The notes under the pieces were generated by a model, which was given only the letters and a program-made list of their open reading frames with translations, was not told the DNA's origin and ran no database searches. From NCBI GenBank assembly GCA_021300575.1, contig JAJTDM010000022.1, positions 1-42,746 of the forward strand: a stretch of 42,746 nucleotides of DNA, given 5' to 3'. Source of the DNA: Rubrivivax sp. Lineage in GTDB: Bacteria; Pseudomonadota; Gammaproteobacteria; Burkholderiales; Burkholderiaceae_C. Shown here piece after piece: positions 25,091-32,999 of the stretch. Both the position numbers and the translations under genes were made by a program. Every line of letters begins with the position of its first letter. The first letter of the stretch is position 1.

Positions 25091-25180
25091 GCCGCAGGCA
25101 GGTGGCATGTGCCGCGCCCGGCAAGACGGTGGGGGCACGTGCGCCGGTTTCATCGGCAGTGGGGCACTGAGGAGAGCAGC

Positions 25181-26071
25181 ATGAGGATCGGTTTGGCCGG
25201 AGCAGGCAAGATGGGCAGCGCGATGGCCAGGCGCCTCATGTCCAGTGGCCAGCAGGTGACGGTGTGGAACCGCACCGCTACGCGCGCCCAGGGCCTCATC
25301 GACGAAGGCGCTGCCTGGGCGTCGACACCCGCAGAGCTGGCCGCATCATGCGACATCGTGCTCACGATGCTGATCGACGACGCCGCACTCGACGGGGTGT
25401 ACCTGGGCACTGATGGCTTGCTGTCGGCGCCGGTGGCAGGGCGCCTGTTCATCGACATGAGCACGGTGGCCCCAGCCCAGCCGCAGAAGATCGGCGCCAG
25501 GGTACGGGCCGCCGGGGCCCGCTTTCTGGAGTGCCCCGTGGGTGGCAGCGTGGGGCCGGCGCGCGAGGGTCGCTTGTTGGGCTTCGTGGGCGGCGGCGAG
25601 GAAGACCTGGCCTTGGCCCGCCCGGTGCTTGAACTGCTCTGCCGGCGCATCGAGCACGTGGGGCCCCTGGGTGCCGGGGCGTCCATGAAGCTCGCGATCA
25701 ACCTGCCGCTGATGGTCTATTGGCAGACGTTCTCTGAGGCGCTTTCCCTGGTGCAGCCGCTGGGGCTGGACCCGGCGCGCGTGGTGGACATTCTGGCCGA
25801 CACCTCGGGCGGCCCGAACATGCTCAAGGTGCGCGGCGCGGCCATCGCTCAGGCCCTGGCCGGCACGGGCAACGGCGCGGTGAGCGTGGACGTGGCCACG
25901 ATGCGCAAGGACATGCGCGCGATGCTGGCGCAGGCGGCTGAACTGCACGCCCGGCTGCCGCTGACCGAACTCGCGCTGCGCACTTTCGAGCAGGCGGCCG
26001 CGCAGGGCCTGGACGCTGCGGATTGCACGCAGTTGCCGGTGTGGTGGTTGAAGGGCGCCGGCAAGACCTGA
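25181..26071 (+). CDS. 3-hydroxyisobutyrate dehydrogenase-family oxidoreductase 2
   Basis: This 296-residue protein has a Rossmann start MRIGLAGAGKMGSAMARRL, a substrate loop ECPVGGSVGPAREG and the catalytic Lys in GASMKLAINLPL. It is the same family as the gene at 20437, but the two differ enough to suggest separate substrates. The ATG follows GAGGAGAG; an upstream in-frame start would add 24 residues and has no support. It stands alone on the plus strand. The convergent CobW gene ends 24 bp past its stop. Confidence 0.92.
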   Translation: MRIGLAGAGKMGSAMARRLMSSGQQVTVWNRTATRAQGLIDEGAAWASTPAELAASCDIVLTMLIDDAALDGVYLGTDGLLSAPVAGRLFIDMSTVAPAQPQKIGARVRAAGARFLECPVGGSVGPAREGRLLGFVGGGEEDLALARPVLELLCRRIEHVGPLGAGASMKLAINLPLMVYWQTFSEALSLVQPLGLDPARVVDILADTSGGPNMLKVRGAAIAQALAGTGNGAVSVDVATMRKDMRAMLAQAAELHARLPLTELALRTFEQAAAQGLDAADCTQLPVWWLKGAGKT

Positions 26072-26095
26072 CCTGAGACGGCGCTGGGCCTGGCC

Positions 26096-27169
26096 TCACC
26101 GGCTGCTCGTTGGAGTCTGTTCTGACTGCGCGGCCGGACTGGCGGCCGCCACAGCACTCATCAGATTGCGGATGGTCCCCGCCTCGATGTGGCGTGTGAT
26201 GAAGACCAGACGCGTGCCGGTGTCAGTGCTGGGCCAGCGGTCCAGCTCCACCGGGTCGTGGAAGATGTGCTGAACGCCCTGCACCACCACGGGCTTGCCC
26301 TCCACGTTGACGATGCCCTTGACCCGCAGCAGGTCCGGCCCGCGCAGGGTGGTCAGCAACTCCAGCGCGGCACTGAACGCTGGCCAGGCGAAGGGCGTCT
26401 CGAAGCGCAGTGACAGTGTGCGGATCGACGCGTCATGCAGGGCGGGGCGCTGTCCCAGGTGGCGCTCGCCGGCGGCGCCTTCTCCCGCCAGGGGCTCACC
26501 CAGAAAGCTCAGTGTGGCCTGGCTGGCCCGGGCACTGGCCAGGCCCAGGCCGGTCAGCTCTGCAGGGTCCACCTCGCCGTGCAGCAGAGTGCTGACCGGT
26601 GCCCGCGGGTTGAGGGCGCGCACCGCCTGCTCCACGGCCTGGCGCCTTGCTTCGTCCACCAGATCGGCCTTGGTGATGAAGACGCGGTCGGCCAGCGCGA
26701 TCTGCTTGGCAGGCTCTCCATGGGCGGCCAGTTGCTGCAGTGCCTGCGCCCCGTCCACCAGCGTCACCAGTCCGTCCAGGCGGAACTGCGCGGCCAGCAG
26801 TGTGTCGCTGGCCAAGGTCTGGACCACCGGTGCGGGGTCGGCCAGGCCCGTGGTCTCGATGATCAGGCGGTCAAAGTCCGGGATCTCCCCTGCATGCCGG
26901 CGCGCGAAGAGATCTCTCAGCGTCTCCTGCAGGTCCGTGCGTACCGAGCAGCAGATGCAGCCGTTGGCCAGCAGGGCCACGTTTTCCGAGGCCATGGTGA
27001 CAAGATCGTGATCGATCCCGATCTCGCCCACCTCGTTGATCACCACCGCCGCGCCGGCCATGGCCGGGTGGCGTACGAGCCGGGACAGCAGCGTGGTCTT
27101 GCCGCTGCCCAGAAAGCCGGTGATCAGCGTGACCGGGATGCGGCCGGCCAGGGGGTCTCGGGTGAACAC
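26096..27169 (-). CDS. CobW/COG0523-family metal-chaperone GTPase
   Basis: This 357-residue G3E GTPase has Walker A GFLGSGKTT (18-26), the metal-binding CxCC motif C71-I-C73-C74, ETTGLADPAP in the switch region, a TKAD guanine motif, and a CobW C-terminal domain around 255-340. The family delivers zinc, cobalt or other metals to enzymes. The start is a GTG; no ATG is available between it and the stop of the upstream gene. It lies 57 bp after the LVIVD-repeat gene. Given the metal-dependent amidohydrolases and cupin in this island, supply of metal to one of them is a reasonable inference. Confidence 0.9.
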   Translation of the reverse strand: MFTRDPLAGRIPVTLITGFLGSGKTTLLSRLVRHPAMAGAAVVINEVGEIGIDHDLVTMASENVALLANGCICCSVRTDLQETLRDLFARRHAGEIPDFDRLIIETTGLADPAPVVQTLASDTLLAAQFRLDGLVTLVDGAQALQQLAAHGEPAKQIALADRVFITKADLVDEARRQAVEQAVRALNPRAPVSTLLHGEVDPAELTGLGLASARASQATLSFLGEPLAGEGAAGERHLGQRPALHDASIRTLSLRFETPFAWPAFSAALELLTTLRGPDLLRVKGIVNVEGKPVVVQGVQHIFHDPVELDRWPSTDTGTRLVFITRHIEAGTIRNLMSAVAAASPAAQSEQTPTSSR

Positions 27170-27226
27170 CGTGGTCTGCAGGTTCTGCGGGGTCTGGAAC
27201 AGGCGCTGACGCTGACCCTCTGTGGA

Positions 27227-28474
27227 TCAGATGTTGAGTTCCAGCACGTACAGCCCGCCCGTGAAGCGGTCCACGGTGTAGACGATGCGCCGCTCGTCGA
27301 CAAAGACGTCGTTGAGCTGGATGGCGCCGGCCGGTGAGAGCTTGGGCGCCCCAGGCACGAAGTACGCCACCTCTTCCACGCGGTAGGGGTTGGAGGTGTC
27401 GTACACGCGCACCCCGGCATTGAAGAAGGTGCCGATGATGAGGTGATCGGAGCGGAACGAACCCGGCCCGGGCAGGTTCTCGTGCAGGTTGTGCGCACCA
27501 AAGCGCCCGCCGCGCTTGGCGAAGGCTTCCACCGGCGGAGCGGGGAAGGTGCCGATGGGCACCGGGCTGGCCTCGTTGCGGGCGTCCAGCACCCACACCA
27601 GCTTGGGCCAGTCGGCGCCGTTGTCCATCACGCACTCGTCGCTCACGATCCACAGGCCACGGTCGAACAGTGGCAGCAGCGTGTGCGTGAAGCCGTTGAA
27701 AGGCGGCGAGGGGTTCCACGACGACACCACCTGGATGTCCGACGGGTTGGCGATGTCCAGCACGAAGGCGCCGCCGTCGATGTAGCCCACGTAGGCGCGG
27801 TCCGGCCGCTCAGGGAAGACGTTGGTGTTGTGGGCGCGAAAGCCCATGTCAAAGGGCTTGGCCAGCCGGGTGGGGGGCGGCGCAGCATCGCCCTCGCGCG
27901 TGCCGGGCATCCACCAGCGGCCCTTCTCGAAGGGGCGCGTCGGGTCCGACACGTCCAGGATGCGGTAGCACTGGTCGTCCAGCGGGTTGCGGGGCTGGAA
28001 GTCGCCCGCGCCGGCCGCCATATGGATGGTGTTCGGCTCCACGAACCACAGCGCGTGCACGCCGCGCGAGTGCGGCCCGGAGCAGTCAAAGTGCGACAGC
28101 AGGCGCGGCGTCTCGGGCACGCTGATATCGAACAGGTCCACGCCGGCCGGCTTCAGGCCCACGGTGCTGGTCTGGTAGGCCACGGCCAAGGTGTCGCCCA
28201 CGACATCCAGGGAGTTGGAGCGCAGCTTCATGTGGGGCAGGTCGGTCTGCACCACCACCTTGGGGTTGCGCGGGTCGGTGACGTCCACCCCCGTGAAGTT
28301 CTTGGGCGCCGACTCGTGCGCCAGCCACATGATGCGGCGGCCATCGCGCGTGAGCTGCATCGCCATGCCCTCGCCCAAGCCACCGTACCCTTGCAGGGTG
28401 TGGTGGGACAGCAGCTTCATGTTCAAGGACAGCGTGCGGTCAGCCTGGGCAGCGGGTGAAGGAGCGTTCAACAT
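27227..28474 (-). CDS. LVIVD-repeat beta-propeller-like protein
   Basis: This 415-residue protein has repeated strands of the LVIVD type: NFTGVDVTDPRNPKVV, GVDLFDISVPETPRL, CYRILDVSDPTRPFEK, FVLDIANPSDIQVV and VRVYDTSNPYRVEEV. They probably form a beta-propeller. Many His and Asp residues are scattered through it, including SGPHSRGVHALW and FRAHNTNVF. There is no signal peptide, so it may be cytoplasmic. The fold is reminiscent of selenium-binding proteins and methanethiol oxidase, but I cannot assign a reaction. I chose the ATG at 28474; a TTG five codons earlier is possible. It probably forms an operon with the CobW gene. Confidence 0.82.
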   Translation of the reverse strand: MLNAPSPAAQADRTLSLNMKLLSHHTLQGYGGLGEGMAMQLTRDGRRIMWLAHESAPKNFTGVDVTDPRNPKVVVQTDLPHMKLRSNSLDVVGDTLAVAYQTSTVGLKPAGVDLFDISVPETPRLLSHFDCSGPHSRGVHALWFVEPNTIHMAAGAGDFQPRNPLDDQCYRILDVSDPTRPFEKGRWWMPGTREGDAAPPPTRLAKPFDMGFRAHNTNVFPERPDRAYVGYIDGGAFVLDIANPSDIQVVSSWNPSPPFNGFTHTLLPLFDRGLWIVSDECVMDNGADWPKLVWVLDARNEASPVPIGTFPAPPVEAFAKRGGRFGAHNLHENLPGPGSFRSDHLIIGTFFNAGVRVYDTSNPYRVEEVAYFVPGAPKLSPAGAIQLNDVFVDERRIVYTVDRFTGGLYVLELNI

Positions 28475-28484
28475 GCGGGAAACT

Positions 28485-28512
28485 CTCAATGCTCATTGAG
28501 CGCTTGATCATA
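28485..28512 (-). promoter_or_regulatory. Operator palindrome next to a -10 element, LVIVD/Bug divergent promoter
   Basis: CTCAATG-CT-CATTGAG (28485-28500) is a perfect 7-bp inverted repeat, a typical TetR-type operator shape. On the minus strand, TATGAT (28507-28512) is a good -10 hexamer, and the palindrome lies just downstream, where transcription would start. A repressor here would block the LVIVD-CobW transcript. The Bug gene and its TetR neighbour lie on the other side, so the TetR at 29621 is the natural candidate. Confidence 0.6.
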
Positions 28513-28581
28513 TAGCCTGACATGGTTGGAGCGAACTTATCCTGCCTCATCATCCCCCCTTGTTCACTTGAGGAGCGACCG

Positions 28582-29577
28582 ATGCAATCCGTGTTGACTT
28601 CACGCCGCCGTGTGGCTGGCGGTCTGTTTGCTTGTGCGGCCTTGATGGCGGGCCTGGCCCCGGGCCTGGCGACTGCACAGGCCTTTCCGAACAAGCCCGT
28701 TCGCCTGGTGGTGACGTATCCGCCCGGCGGCAGTTCCGACCTCATGGCGCGCATCATGGCGGGCAAGCTCTCCGAACTGTGGGGCCATCAGGTGCTCATC
28801 GAGAGCAAGCCCGGTGCCGCAGGCTCCATCGGCATGGAGTTCGCGGCGCGTCAGGCCGCTGATGGCTACACCTTCGTCATCGGCAACCTCGGCCCGGCCG
28901 CGGTCAACCCGCTGATCAGCAAGGTACCGTACAACATGGACAAGGACTTCATTCCCGTGATGCTGACGGCCACCGGCCCGAACATCATGGTGGTGCCGGC
29001 CAATTCCCCCTATCGCACCCTGGCCGACCTGCTGGCCGATGCCCGGGCCAAGCCCGGAGCCGTCAGCTTCGGCACCAGCGGTCCGGGCAGCATGTCGCAC
29101 CTGTCCACCGAGTTGCTGATGCGCGAGGCCAGGATCAAGATGGTCAACGTGCCCTACAAGGGCGGTGGTCAGGCCGTCAACGATCTGCTGGGTGGCCAGT
29201 TGGGCTTCATGATCTCCGATGCCTTGCCGGTGGCGCAGTTCATCAAGACCAACCGCCTGCGGCCCCTGGCCATCACCAGCGGAGCCCGCTCGCCCCTGTT
29301 CCCGGACATCCCCACCTTCGCCGAAGGCGGGGTGCAGGGCATCGTGGCCGAGAACTGGTGGGGTGCTTTCCTGCCGGCCGGCACACCCAAGGCCATCGTG
29401 GACAGCTATCTCGCGGCCTTGACCAAGGTGATGGCCGACAAGGAGCTCATCGAGAAGTTCGCCGGTCTTGGCGTGATGGCGCGCTCCGGCACTCAGGCTG
29501 ACTTCCGCACCTTCCTGGCGGCAGAGACGTCCAAGTACGCCAAGCTGGTGGCGGACAACAACATCAAGGCGGACTGA
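28582..29577 (+). CDS. Bug/TctC family periplasmic binding protein 2
   Basis: This 331-residue protein has a signal peptide with an Arg-rich start (TSRRRVAGG) and cleavage near GLATA at about 33. The mature protein opens with FPNKPVRLVVTYPPGGSSD, the Bug-family hallmark, followed by KPGAAGSIGMEFAARQAADG and SFGTSGPGSMSHL. It is the same length as Bug protein 1 but clearly divergent. The ATG at 28582 follows GAGGAG. It should bind a carboxylate, perhaps one specific to the second branch of this island. No TctAB permease is near. The TetR gene follows after 43 bp in the same direction. Confidence 0.93.
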   Translation: MQSVLTSRRRVAGGLFACAALMAGLAPGLATAQAFPNKPVRLVVTYPPGGSSDLMARIMAGKLSELWGHQVLIESKPGAAGSIGMEFAARQAADGYTFVIGNLGPAAVNPLISKVPYNMDKDFIPVMLTATGPNIMVVPANSPYRTLADLLADARAKPGAVSFGTSGPGSMSHLSTELLMREARIKMVNVPYKGGGQAVNDLLGGQLGFMISDALPVAQFIKTNRLRPLAITSGARSPLFPDIPTFAEGGVQGIVAENWWGAFLPAGTPKAIVDSYLAALTKVMADKELIEKFAGLGVMARSGTQADFRTFLAAETSKYAKLVADNNIKAD

Positions 29578-29620
29578 GCATGGGCACGCCCGCAGCCTGC
29601 GGCGTTGTCCCGCCTTTCCT

Positions 29621-30292
29621 GTGACGAAGGACAGCAAGGCGGACGCACCCGTGCGCAGGAGGCTGGCGCCCGCGGAGCGTGAGCGCCAGATCCTGGAAGG
29701 GGCGATCGCCTACTTCTCGGAGGCGGGGTTTTCGGGTCAGACCCGGGAACTTTCCCGCCGTCTGGGCATCACCCAGCCGCTGCTGTACCGCTACTTCCCC
29801 AGCAAGCAGGCGCTGGTCGAGAAGGTCTACCAGACCGTGTTCCAAGGCCGCTGGAACCCGGCCTGGATCCCGCTGCTGCAAGACCGCAGCGTGCCCTTGC
29901 GCGAGCGACTGGTGGAGTTCTACCGGCAGTACGCCCAGGCCACCTACCGGCCGGAGTGGATCCGCATCTACATGCATGCGGGTCTGTCGGACCCCACGCT
30001 GAATCGTCGCTACATCCGTCTGGTGCGACGGGAACTGCTGCCGGTGATGTGCGCCGAAGTCCGGCATCATTGCGGCCTGCCCGTTGCCACGGAGGGCCCG
30101 GACGAACAGGAGATCGAATTCGTCTGGAACCTGCACGGCGGCATCTTCTACCAGGCCGTGCGCCGCCATGTGTACCGCACCCGCGTCTCGGTGGACTTCC
30201 AGACGCATGTGGGTCTCGTGGTCGACAACTTTCTGGCCGGAGCCCGGTCGGTCTACCCCCGCTTGCTGGTCAGGACTGCGCCAGCTCCCTGA
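29621..30292 (+). CDS. TetR/AcrR-family regulator 2
   Basis: This 223-residue protein has a TetR helix-turn-helix at about 41-60 (TRELSRRLGITQPLLYRYFP), followed by GRWNPAWIPLLQDRSVPLRE. Both stretches are nearly the same as in the TetR at 18535. The last about 25 residues also match (NFLAGARSVYPRLL). A GTG is the assumed start; a second in-frame GTG ten codons on is possible, and neither has a clear ribosome site. Its likely target is the palindrome at 28485. The 3' end overlaps the convergent SDR gene by 23 bp. Confidence 0.9.
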   Translation: MTKDSKADAPVRRRLAPAERERQILEGAIAYFSEAGFSGQTRELSRRLGITQPLLYRYFPSKQALVEKVYQTVFQGRWNPAWIPLLQDRSVPLRERLVEFYRQYAQATYRPEWIRIYMHAGLSDPTLNRRYIRLVRRELLPVMCAEVRHHCGLPVATEGPDEQEIEFVWNLHGGIFYQAVRRHVYRTRVSVDFQTHVGLVVDNFLAGARSVYPRLLVRTAPAP

Positions 30293-31061
30293 CGTCGGCG
30301 ATCACTTTCTGGCCGAAGTCGGCGGCATCCAGGCAGGCCAGCACCTTGGCCGCCGCCGCATCGGCGCTGTCCAACTGGCCCTGGGCCTTGAGGCCGGCGA
30401 AGCGGCCCTGGCTCGAAAAGCGTGCCGGGTCTGCGCCACGCAGTTGCACCTGCATGTCGGTGTCGATCACGCCGGGGGCCAGCGAAACGATGCCCGCGCC
30501 GTGGGGGCGCTCACCTTCCTCCAGCGCCAGCGCGCGGCTGAAGTGGTCCAGGCCCGCCTTCGCGGCACAGTAGACGGCGCTGCCGGCCATGGCAAAGCGT
30601 CCGAGACCGGAAGAAATGTTGAGCACCTTGCGCGGCACGGTGAGGTCGCCGCTGGCCGCCAGGAAGGCGCCGGTCAGCAGCATCGGCGCCTCCAGGCTGG
30701 CCCGCATGGCGGCGGACACGCTGGCCGCGTCGGCACCGGAGACCGGCCCGGGTTCTACCAGCAAGGCCGCGTTGTTGATGAGGTGCAGCGAAGCCACCTG
30801 CGCTCGCGGCAGGCCCAGCACCCAGGTCTTCAGGCGCGCTGCGGCCTCGGCAGGCTGCGTCAGGTCCACGGCCCACTGCTCCAGATTCGCACCGAGGCGG
30901 GTGGCTTGCGCAGCCAGATCGGCGTTCGGTGAACGTTGCAGCGTCAGCACGCGGTGGCCGCGCTGCAGCAAATGACGCGCGATGCCCAGTCCCAGGCCGC
31001 GCGAAGCGCCGGTGATGATGCTGCAGGGTGTGGGTCGAGAGTCTGTAGGAGCAGGGTTCAT
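30270..31061 (-). CDS. Short-chain dehydrogenase/reductase
   Basis: This protein of about 263 residues has the SDR nucleotide motif TGASRGLGLGIA near the N-terminus, NNAALL after strand 4, the active-site Ser in LNISSGLG, and Tyr/Lys in YCAAKAGLDHF. It uses NAD(P) to oxidise or reduce an alcohol or carbonyl; the substrate is not evident. Two ATGs, at 31073 and 31061, are candidates; I list the nearer. It resembles YciK/sepiapterin-reductase-like SDRs more than pathway enzymes and may be housekeeping. Its 3' end overlaps the TetR 3' end, tail to tail. Confidence 0.88.
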   Translation of the reverse strand: MNPAPTDSRPTPCSIITGASRGLGLGIARHLLQRGHRVLTLQRSPNADLAAQATRLGANLEQWAVDLTQPAEAAARLKTWVLGLPRAQVASLHLINNAALLVEPGPVSGADAASVSAAMRASLEAPMLLTGAFLAASGDLTVPRKVLNISSGLGRFAMAGSAVYCAAKAGLDHFSRALALEEGERPHGAGIVSLAPGVIDTDMQVQLRGADPARFSSQGRFAGLKAQGQLDSADAAAAKVLACLDAADFGQKVIADVRELAQS

Positions 31062-31135
31062 GGGCCACAGCATACGTCTGCCGTGAGGAGGGAGCGAAAC
31101 CAGCGCTGGGCCTGCCTTTCACCTGCAGGTGCGGC

Positions 31136-31774
31136 TCAGAAAGGGGCAGCGCTGTGCAAGCTTATGGTCTGCTCGGTGTCGGGGTGGGGAAACGACAGCG
31201 CCGTGGCGTGCAGCAGCAGCCTGCTCGAGCGAGCGTGGGTGTCTTCGTCCGCGTACAAGTCGTCGCCCAGAATGGGGTGGCCGATGGCCGCGAGGTGCAC
31301 GCGCAACTGGTGCGAACGGCCGGTCACCGGCCGCAGTTGTACCCGGGTGCAGTCCTGCCCCTGCAAACCCTGCGGCTCCAGCAGTTCCCAGTGCGTGAGC
31401 GAAGGCTTGCCGCGCTCAAGGTCGACCATTTGCCGGGGCCGGCGGGGCCAGTCTGCGATCAGGGGCAGGGCGATCGATCCTCGCGCCTGTGGCGGCCTTC
31501 CTCGCACCACGGCCACGTAGGCCTTCTCGACCCGCCGCTGTTCGAAAGCGCGGTTCAGCACGCGCTGCGCCTGCAGCCCGCGGGCAAACAGCAGCAACCC
31601 CGAGGTGGCCATGTCCAGTCGATGCACCACGAGGGCATCGCCGTACAGCGCCTGCACCCGGGAGGCGGCGCAGTCCTGTAGCTCGGGCGTTCGTCCGGGC
31701 ACCGAGGGGAGTCCGGCAGGCTTGTCCACCACCAGCAGGTGTGGATCCAGATGGACGATGAAGGGGCGTTCCAT
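31136..31774 (-). CDS. RluA-family RNA pseudouridine synthase
   Basis: This 212-residue protein belongs to the RluA/TruC group, which isomerises uridine to pseudouridine in tRNA or rRNA. The catalytic Asp is in VVHRLDMATSGLLLF. KPAGLPSVPG lies near the N-terminus, and RPVTGRSHQLRVHLAAIGHP with GDDLYAD near the C-terminus. It has no S4 domain. I start at the ATG at 31774, since MERPF leads straight into the domain. ATGs at 31843 and 31864 would extend it over the promoter region of the divergent terC leader. Confidence 0.9.
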   Translation of the reverse strand: MERPFIVHLDPHLLVVDKPAGLPSVPGRTPELQDCAASRVQALYGDALVVHRLDMATSGLLLFARGLQAQRVLNRAFEQRRVEKAYVAVVRGRPPQARGSIALPLIADWPRRPRQMVDLERGKPSLTHWELLEPQGLQGQDCTRVQLRPVTGRSHQLRVHLAAIGHPILGDDLYADEDTHARSSRLLLHATALSFPHPDTEQTISLHSAAPF

Positions 31775-31866
31775 GCGTGGCAAGCTTATCGTCCCGGCAT
31801 GGTCAGGTGCTGCCGCGCCTGTCCCCAGGATCGTTGAGGCCATTGCGATGTCCCTAACATCCACTA

Positions 31867-31980
31867 TGTCGAAAGGGGAGTAGCGAGCAGCGCCTGCTGC
31901 CGCGGCCCCCCGTCAATACGGCATCCGGCGCCCGCTGGAAGCCCGGGACCGCAGGGGCACCCCCCGCAAGACCTTTCGGC
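31867..31980 (+). ncRNA. yybP-ykoY manganese riboswitch
   Basis: The leader of the TerC gene has the diagnostic parts of this class. The conserved AAAGGGGAGTAGC is at 31872-31884, CGTCAATAC is at 31911-31919 in an internal arm, and a closing strand GCAAGACCTTTCG is at 31966-31978. The 5' CGAAAGG (31870-31876) pairs perfectly with CCTTTCG (31972-31978) to form P1, enclosing GC-rich arms. The class binds Mn(II) and commonly lies before Alx/TerC and MntP exporters. The gene's Shine-Dalgarno lies about 20 bases after P1, so control is probably over translation or termination of the leader. Confidence 0.9.
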
Positions 31981-32012
31981 GCGAACCTCAACCCATTCTC
32001 AGGAGTGTGTCC

Positions 32013-32999
32013 ATGGACACGATCGCGCCGCTTTGGCTGTGGATTTTCTTTGTCGCGTCGGTACTCGTCGCGCTGTATGTCGACTTCGTGGTCCTGCGCA
32101 AGCAAGGTGCCCACGCCGTCTCGGTCAAGGAGGCGCTGAACTGGTCCGTTGTCTGGGTGGGCTTGAGTTTCGCCTTCAACGGCCTGTTCTGGTGGGCGGT
32201 GGCGCAGGACCACGGCGCGGCCACGGCCAACACCAAGGCCATGGAGTTCCTCACGGGCTATCTCATCGAGAAGAGCCTGGCAGTGGACAACATCTTCGTC
32301 TTCCTGATGATCTTCACCTACTTCGCCGTACCTGCGGAGTTCCAGAAGCGGGTGCTGATGATCGGCATCATCGGGGCCATCGTGCTGCGCACGGTGATGA
32401 TCCTGGCCGGTTCCTGGTTGATCTCGGAGTTCCACTGGGTGCTGTACGTCTTCGGTGCCTTCCTGGTCCTCACGGGCATCAAGATGTGGTGGGCTTCGGG
32501 CAAGGAGAACGATCTGGAGTCCAACCCGGCGCTCAAATTGCTGCGCCGCCTGATGCCCGTCAGCAAGAACTTTGACGGCGAACGCTTCTTCACCGTCGAG
32601 AACGGCAAGCGCATCGCCACGCCGCTGTTGCTCGTGATCGCCCTGGTGGGCCTGACCGACGTGATTTTCGCGGTGGACTCCATTCCCGCGATCTTCGCCA
32701 TCACGACCGACCCCTTCATCGTGTTGACCAGCAACATCTTCGCCATCCTGGGCCTGCGGGCGATGTATTTCCTGCTTGCGGCGGTGGCAGCGAAGTTCCA
32801 CCTGCTGAGCTACGGCCTGGCAGTGATCCTGGTCTTCATTGGCACCAAGATGATGCTGATCGACGTCTTCAAGATCCCGGTGGCCGTATCGCTGGGCGTG
32901 GTGGTGGCCATCCTGGCCGGTACGATGTGGCTGAGCTTGCGCACGGCGCCCAAGCTTCCCGCCCCTGCGGCTGCAGAGGGTGCCGCCGGCAAGGAGTAA
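32013..32999 (+). CDS. TerC/Alx-family membrane protein, probable manganese exporter
   Basis: This 328-residue integral membrane protein has about 8-9 helices and the TerC acidic motifs inside the membrane: EKSLAVDNIFVFLMIF and DVIFAVDSIPAIFAI. Their Asp residues are thought to bind metal. SVVWVGLSFAFNGLFWW is also typical of the Alx branch. Alx and relatives export Mn(II), possibly also loading secreted enzymes. A Mn riboswitch in the leader (31867-31980) strongly supports this role. AGGAG lies seven bases before the ATG at 32013. The C-terminal about 20 residues are Ala/Pro-rich and cytoplasmic or disordered. Confidence 0.93.
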   Translation: MDTIAPLWLWIFFVASVLVALYVDFVVLRKQGAHAVSVKEALNWSVVWVGLSFAFNGLFWWAVAQDHGAATANTKAMEFLTGYLIEKSLAVDNIFVFLMIFTYFAVPAEFQKRVLMIGIIGAIVLRTVMILAGSWLISEFHWVLYVFGAFLVLTGIKMWWASGKENDLESNPALKLLRRLMPVSKNFDGERFFTVENGKRIATPLLLVIALVGLTDVIFAVDSIPAIFAITTDPFIVLTSNIFAILGLRAMYFLLAAVAAKFHLLSYGLAVILVFIGTKMMLIDVFKIPVAVSLGVVVAILAGTMWLSLRTAPKLPAPAAAEGAAGKE

